DNA of 64,000 bases, taken from Sphingomonas sp. Leaf407 (lineage in GTDB: Bacteria; Pseudomonadota; Alphaproteobacteria; Sphingomonadales; Sphingomonadaceae). Shown here piece by piece: positions 59,267-64,000 of this stretch. Numbering within the stretch: position 1 is the stretch's first letter; each line of letters begins with the position of its first letter. Both the position numbers and the translations under genes were made by a program. The notes beneath the pieces are model-generated. The model was not told where the DNA came from. It saw only the letters and a list, made by a program, of their open reading frames with translations, and made no database searches. Location: assembly GCF_001425385.1 (NCBI RefSeq), contig NZ_LMQO01000002.1, positions 62,001 to 126,000 of the forward strand, written 5' to 3'.

Positions 59267-60349
59267 TTATCGCTTCACCGACAGCGCATCGTCCAGCCAG
59301 TCGCCGACCAGCGCGACGGCGCGCGGCGAGCCGAAGTTGGGGCCAAGCCGTGCCACCTCGTCCTCGCCACCGGTCACGGCACCGTCCTGAAACCAGTGGC
59401 TGAGGCCGGCGAGTACGACCACCTTGCCACGCGGGTTGTCGCGCAACGCTGCCCGCGCGGCGGCGGATTCCTCGGCGGCGGAGATCAGCGGGTCCTTCTC
59501 GCCGAACACCGCGAGGACCGGGACGTGCAGCGCCTTCAGGTCGGAGGCGGAGCGTAGCCGGTCGGCCTGCCATGCTTCCTCGGTATCGATCATCGCCAGT
59601 GCGCTCTGCGCCTGCGCGGGCGAGAAGCCGGCATCCTCGAACCGCGCGATCGCCGCGATGCGCAGCGGCGTGATCGCGGCCATGTCCCGCCGGTCGATCC
59701 GCGCCTGAAGCAGCGCGGTGATCGCGTCGATCGCGGGGTCGACCACCGCCGGCGCGCGGCCGGCGGCGATCATCTGGTGGCGGATCGCGCGGGTGAGATA
59801 GGGCAGGCCGTCGCCCACCGATCCGGCCAGCGTCACGACCGCCGCGACCCCCCGATCGACTGCCGCGACCGCCGGGGCGACGACCCCGCCCTGGCTGTGC
59901 CCGACCAGTGCGATCCGCCGCCCGTCGATGTCGCCGCGCGCGCGCATCGCCGCGACGGCGGCGGTAGCATCGGCGGTCAGACGCGCCAGATCCTCCTTGT
60001 ACGTCCCGCTCGACTGGCCGACGCCGCGCTTGTCATATTCCAGCGCGGCGATGCCGTCGGCGTTCAATCGCCGGATGAGCTCGTCATAGCCACCGCGTCC
60101 GTTGCGGCCGTGACCCTGGATCAGTACCGCCACCGGAACCCGCGCGCCATGCGCGGCGGTCGGCAGATGCAGCGTGCCGGCCAGGACGACGCCCGGTTCG
60201 GACGTGATCCGCACGTCGCTCGTCGTGCCGGCGGAGCGCACGGCGATCCGTACCGGCCGGGCATCGCCGGCCGGTGGCAACAATCCGCCCAGCATCAGCA
60301 CCGGGCACAGCCCCGCCGCCAGCCGCATCAGGTTCAACGCGCCCGTCAT
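59267..60349 (-). CDS. Exported alpha/beta hydrolase
   Basis: A 360-residue alpha/beta hydrolase with a signal peptide (MRLAAGLCPVLMLGGLLPPA). The fold shows VAVLIQGHGRNGRGGYDELI (oxyanion), LEYDKRGVGQSSGTYKEDLA, the nucleophile GHSQGGVVAPA, an Asp in FGEKDPLISAAEES, and His in LAGLSHWFQDGAV. It resembles secreted dienelactone-hydrolase/esterase-type proteins. ATG 60349 is taken; ATG 60328 (residue 8) would give a shorter leader. It lies 27 bp after the membrane gene in the PadR unit and 123 bp before the siderophore receptor, so it could act on an imported siderophore ester (inference). Confidence 0.87.
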   Translation of the reverse strand: MTGALNLMRLAAGLCPVLMLGGLLPPAGDARPVRIAVRSAGTTSDVRITSEPGVVLAGTLHLPTAAHGARVPVAVLIQGHGRNGRGGYDELIRRLNADGIAALEYDKRGVGQSSGTYKEDLARLTADATAAVAAMRARGDIDGRRIALVGHSQGGVVAPAVAAVDRGVAAVVTLAGSVGDGLPYLTRAIRHQMIAAGRAPAVVDPAIDAITALLQARIDRRDMAAITPLRIAAIARFEDAGFSPAQAQSALAMIDTEEAWQADRLRSASDLKALHVPVLAVFGEKDPLISAAEESAAARAALRDNPRGKVVVLAGLSHWFQDGAVTGGEDEVARLGPNFGSPRAVALVGDWLDDALSVKR

Positions 60350-60376
60350 CGTTCCTCTCCCGCTGGATCGGGGCGG

Positions 60377-61012
60377 TCAGGATGCCGTCCCGATATTCTC
60401 CCGTGCCGCGTCGTGCCACCATGCGAAGGCCGACACCGCCGCCAGTTCGGCCACCACCGCCGCGACCGGCAGCAGCAGCGTGGTCACGTCCAGCATCGCG
60501 CACGCCGTCAGGAGCGCGAGCGTCGTGATCGTCGCCGCGCCGAAGCGCATCGCGGTCGCGACCCGTGCCCAGTTCCGGTCGAGCACCCACCACGCCAGCG
60601 GCAGGTGGCAACCCGCCAGCGCCAGCAACAGCACCGCCAGCACCGGGCCGGTCGACCGCGTGCCCGCGTTCAGCAGCGAGACGTGCGTGCCGCTGCCGGT
60701 CAGGAAGCCGCCGAGGCCGTCGCTCGCCGCGACGAAGGGAAAGCCGAACAGCGTCGCGACCACCAGCATCGCCGCCACCGGCAACAGCAGCCCCAACGCC
60801 AGCGCATAGCCGGCCAGCAACCGGCGCCCCTCGCCATGCCGTGGCAGCATGCGCCATGCCCCGATCAGACAGCCCAGCGCGAAGCGGAGCGACCGTCCAT
60901 CGGCGGCGGCGGCGGGCTGTTCGGCGAGCATCGCCGCACCCCATGCCGCATGGCGCGTGCCGAGGCTGCGGACCGCGAGCGCGAGGAGCAGCCGGGCAAG
61001 CGGCGCGCTCAT
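60377..61012 (-). CDS. Multi-pass membrane protein of unknown function
   Basis: A 211-residue protein with about four to five hydrophobic helices: GYALALGLLLPVAAMLVVAT, GPVLAVLLLALAGCHLPLAW, ATITTLALLTACAMLDVTTL and the segment LLPVAAVVAELAAVSAFAWW. No transport or catalytic motif is recognised. Its start at 61012 overlaps the PadR stop (ATGA), which fixes the start and shows translational coupling. Regulator-membrane protein pairs of this kind are frequent with PadR. It could be the regulated target; function unknown. Confidence 0.78.
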   Translation of the reverse strand: MSAPLARLLLALAVRSLGTRHAAWGAAMLAEQPAAAADGRSLRFALGCLIGAWRMLPRHGEGRRLLAGYALALGLLLPVAAMLVVATLFGFPFVAASDGLGGFLTGSGTHVSLLNAGTRSTGPVLAVLLLALAGCHLPLAWWVLDRNWARVATAMRFGAATITTLALLTACAMLDVTTLLLPVAAVVAELAAVSAFAWWHDAARENIGTAS

Positions 61013-61311
61013 GCCGGAAACGGCACGCCGTCGGGCGCGGGGCGATCGGTGGCGAGGTCCCGCGCCAGTTGCCGTCCGGCGGCGGTCAATCGATAGGCAT
61101 GGCGCGGCGGCCGGCCGGGGTGCTCGGGGGCACACCACTCTGCCTCGACCAGTCGCTGATCGGTCATGCGCATCAGCAACGGATAGATCGTCCCCGACAT
61201 CAGCCCGGTCGCCTTCATCAGCTCATAGCCATGCCACGATTCGGGCGCGCGTCCCGCCAGTGCTTCGATCAGCGTCAGCATCTGTGGCGAAGGGCGACGG
61301 GTCCGGGCCAT
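61009..61311 (-). CDS. PadR-family regulator
   Basis: A 100-residue PadR-type winged helix. SPQMLTLIEALAGRAPESWH, GYELMKATGLMSGTIYPLLM and RMTDQRLVEAEWCAPEHPGR, PPRHAYRLTAAGRQLARDL follow the family pattern. The C-terminal dimer helix is short, as in minimal PadR proteins. It is first in the unit with the coupled membrane gene and the hydrolase. The promoter region carries ACATATGT (61324-61331), a palindrome like the ATGT/ACAT sites of PadR proteins, suggesting autorepression. Confidence 0.87.
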   Translation of the reverse strand: MARTRRPSPQMLTLIEALAGRAPESWHGYELMKATGLMSGTIYPLLMRMTDQRLVEAEWCAPEHPGRPPRHAYRLTAAGRQLARDLATDRPAPDGVPFPA

Positions 61312-61323
61312 GCATCAAACACA

Positions 61324-61331
61324 ACATATGT
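61324..61331. promoter_or_regulatory. Possible PadR operator
   Basis: ACATATGT is an 8-bp palindrome 13 bp upstream of the PadR start, in the AT-rich stretch between PadR and katG. PadR proteins bind ATGT/ACAT-type palindromes, so autorepression is plausible. The site is short, hence low confidence. Confidence 0.35.
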
Positions 61332-61371
61332 AGAGTTAAGCGTCAAGCGACTTGATCGACGCGCATGAAAA

Positions 61372-61402
61372 GGGGTGCCCGGACCTTATGTCCGGGCACC
61401 CC
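61372..61402 (-). terminator. Intrinsic terminator of katG
   Basis: GGGGTGCCCGGAC (61372-61384) pairs perfectly with GTCCGGGCACCCC (61390-61402) around a five-base loop. Read on the minus strand, the 13-bp stem is followed by TTTTC, the classical intrinsic form, 30 bases after the katG stop. It also insulates katG from the PadR unit. Confidence 0.9.
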
Positions 61403-61432
61403 CGTCACGCTGTCGCGCGGATCAGAAGGCGA

Positions 61433-64000
<2,568 letters not shown>

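Overview
The window is a GC-rich chromosomal segment that looks like a Sphingomonas-type alphaproteobacterium. The evidence is three TonB-dependent receptors without SusD partners, a DUF6481-type Ala/Lys-rich small protein, dense operons with ATGA/GTGA overlaps, many SDR and LysR genes, and a very large Gly-rich autotransporter. No rRNA, tRNA, CRISPR, transposase or phage gene was recognised. The assignment is an inference from gene content.

Layout: (1) 1-3529, a forward operon of a truncated MFS permease, an S33 hydrolase and both ethanolamine ammonia-lyase subunits (EutB, EutC). A FadR-type GntR regulator, a one-domain LuxR regulator and a strong hairpin follow. (2) 4811-12624, a reverse glycan-uptake unit: TonB receptor, GntP permease and an exported GH2 enzyme carrying an N-terminal LamG-like domain. 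(3) 13020-17953, an Rrf2 regulator with matching inverted-repeat operators on both sides, then an F420-reductase-like dehydrogenase, an NTF2-fold protein, a carboxymuconolactone decarboxylase-like protein, a DUF3734 patatin, 3-hydroxybutyrate dehydrogenase and a membrane-anchored unknown. (4) 18161-29166, redox and electrophile genes: YceI, cytochrome b561, YceI, two Rossmann proteins, then reverse genes (NTF2-like, degenerate MBL-fold, DsbA-like) divergent from a LysR gene, then reverse SDR, LLM flavoprotein, azoreductase, pirin and a small protein divergent from a second LysR gene. (5) 29329-38756, two small proteins, then TetR and a forward catabolic operon: TonB receptor, MFS, type-B carboxylesterase, acyl-CoA ligase, SDR. 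(6) 38871-56761, DUF6481 protein, AraC regulator, and divergent from it a 16.1-kb gene for a 5,377-residue autotransporter. (7) 56815-64000, a REP-like inverted pair, a siderophore-type TonB receptor, an alpha/beta hydrolase, a membrane protein with its PadR regulator, KatG with a textbook terminator, and the start of a nucleoside deaminase.

The most unusual element is the giant autotransporter. It has about 67 Gly-rich units of about 70 residues. The central third is built from strictly alternating A and B units (a doublet of about 142 residues, nine in tandem), and a roughly 90-residue segment precedes the signal sequence. Other candidates are the MFS-hydrolase-EutBC operon, the TetR-linked receptor-esterase-CoA ligase operon, and several well-formed operators that tie regulators to targets.
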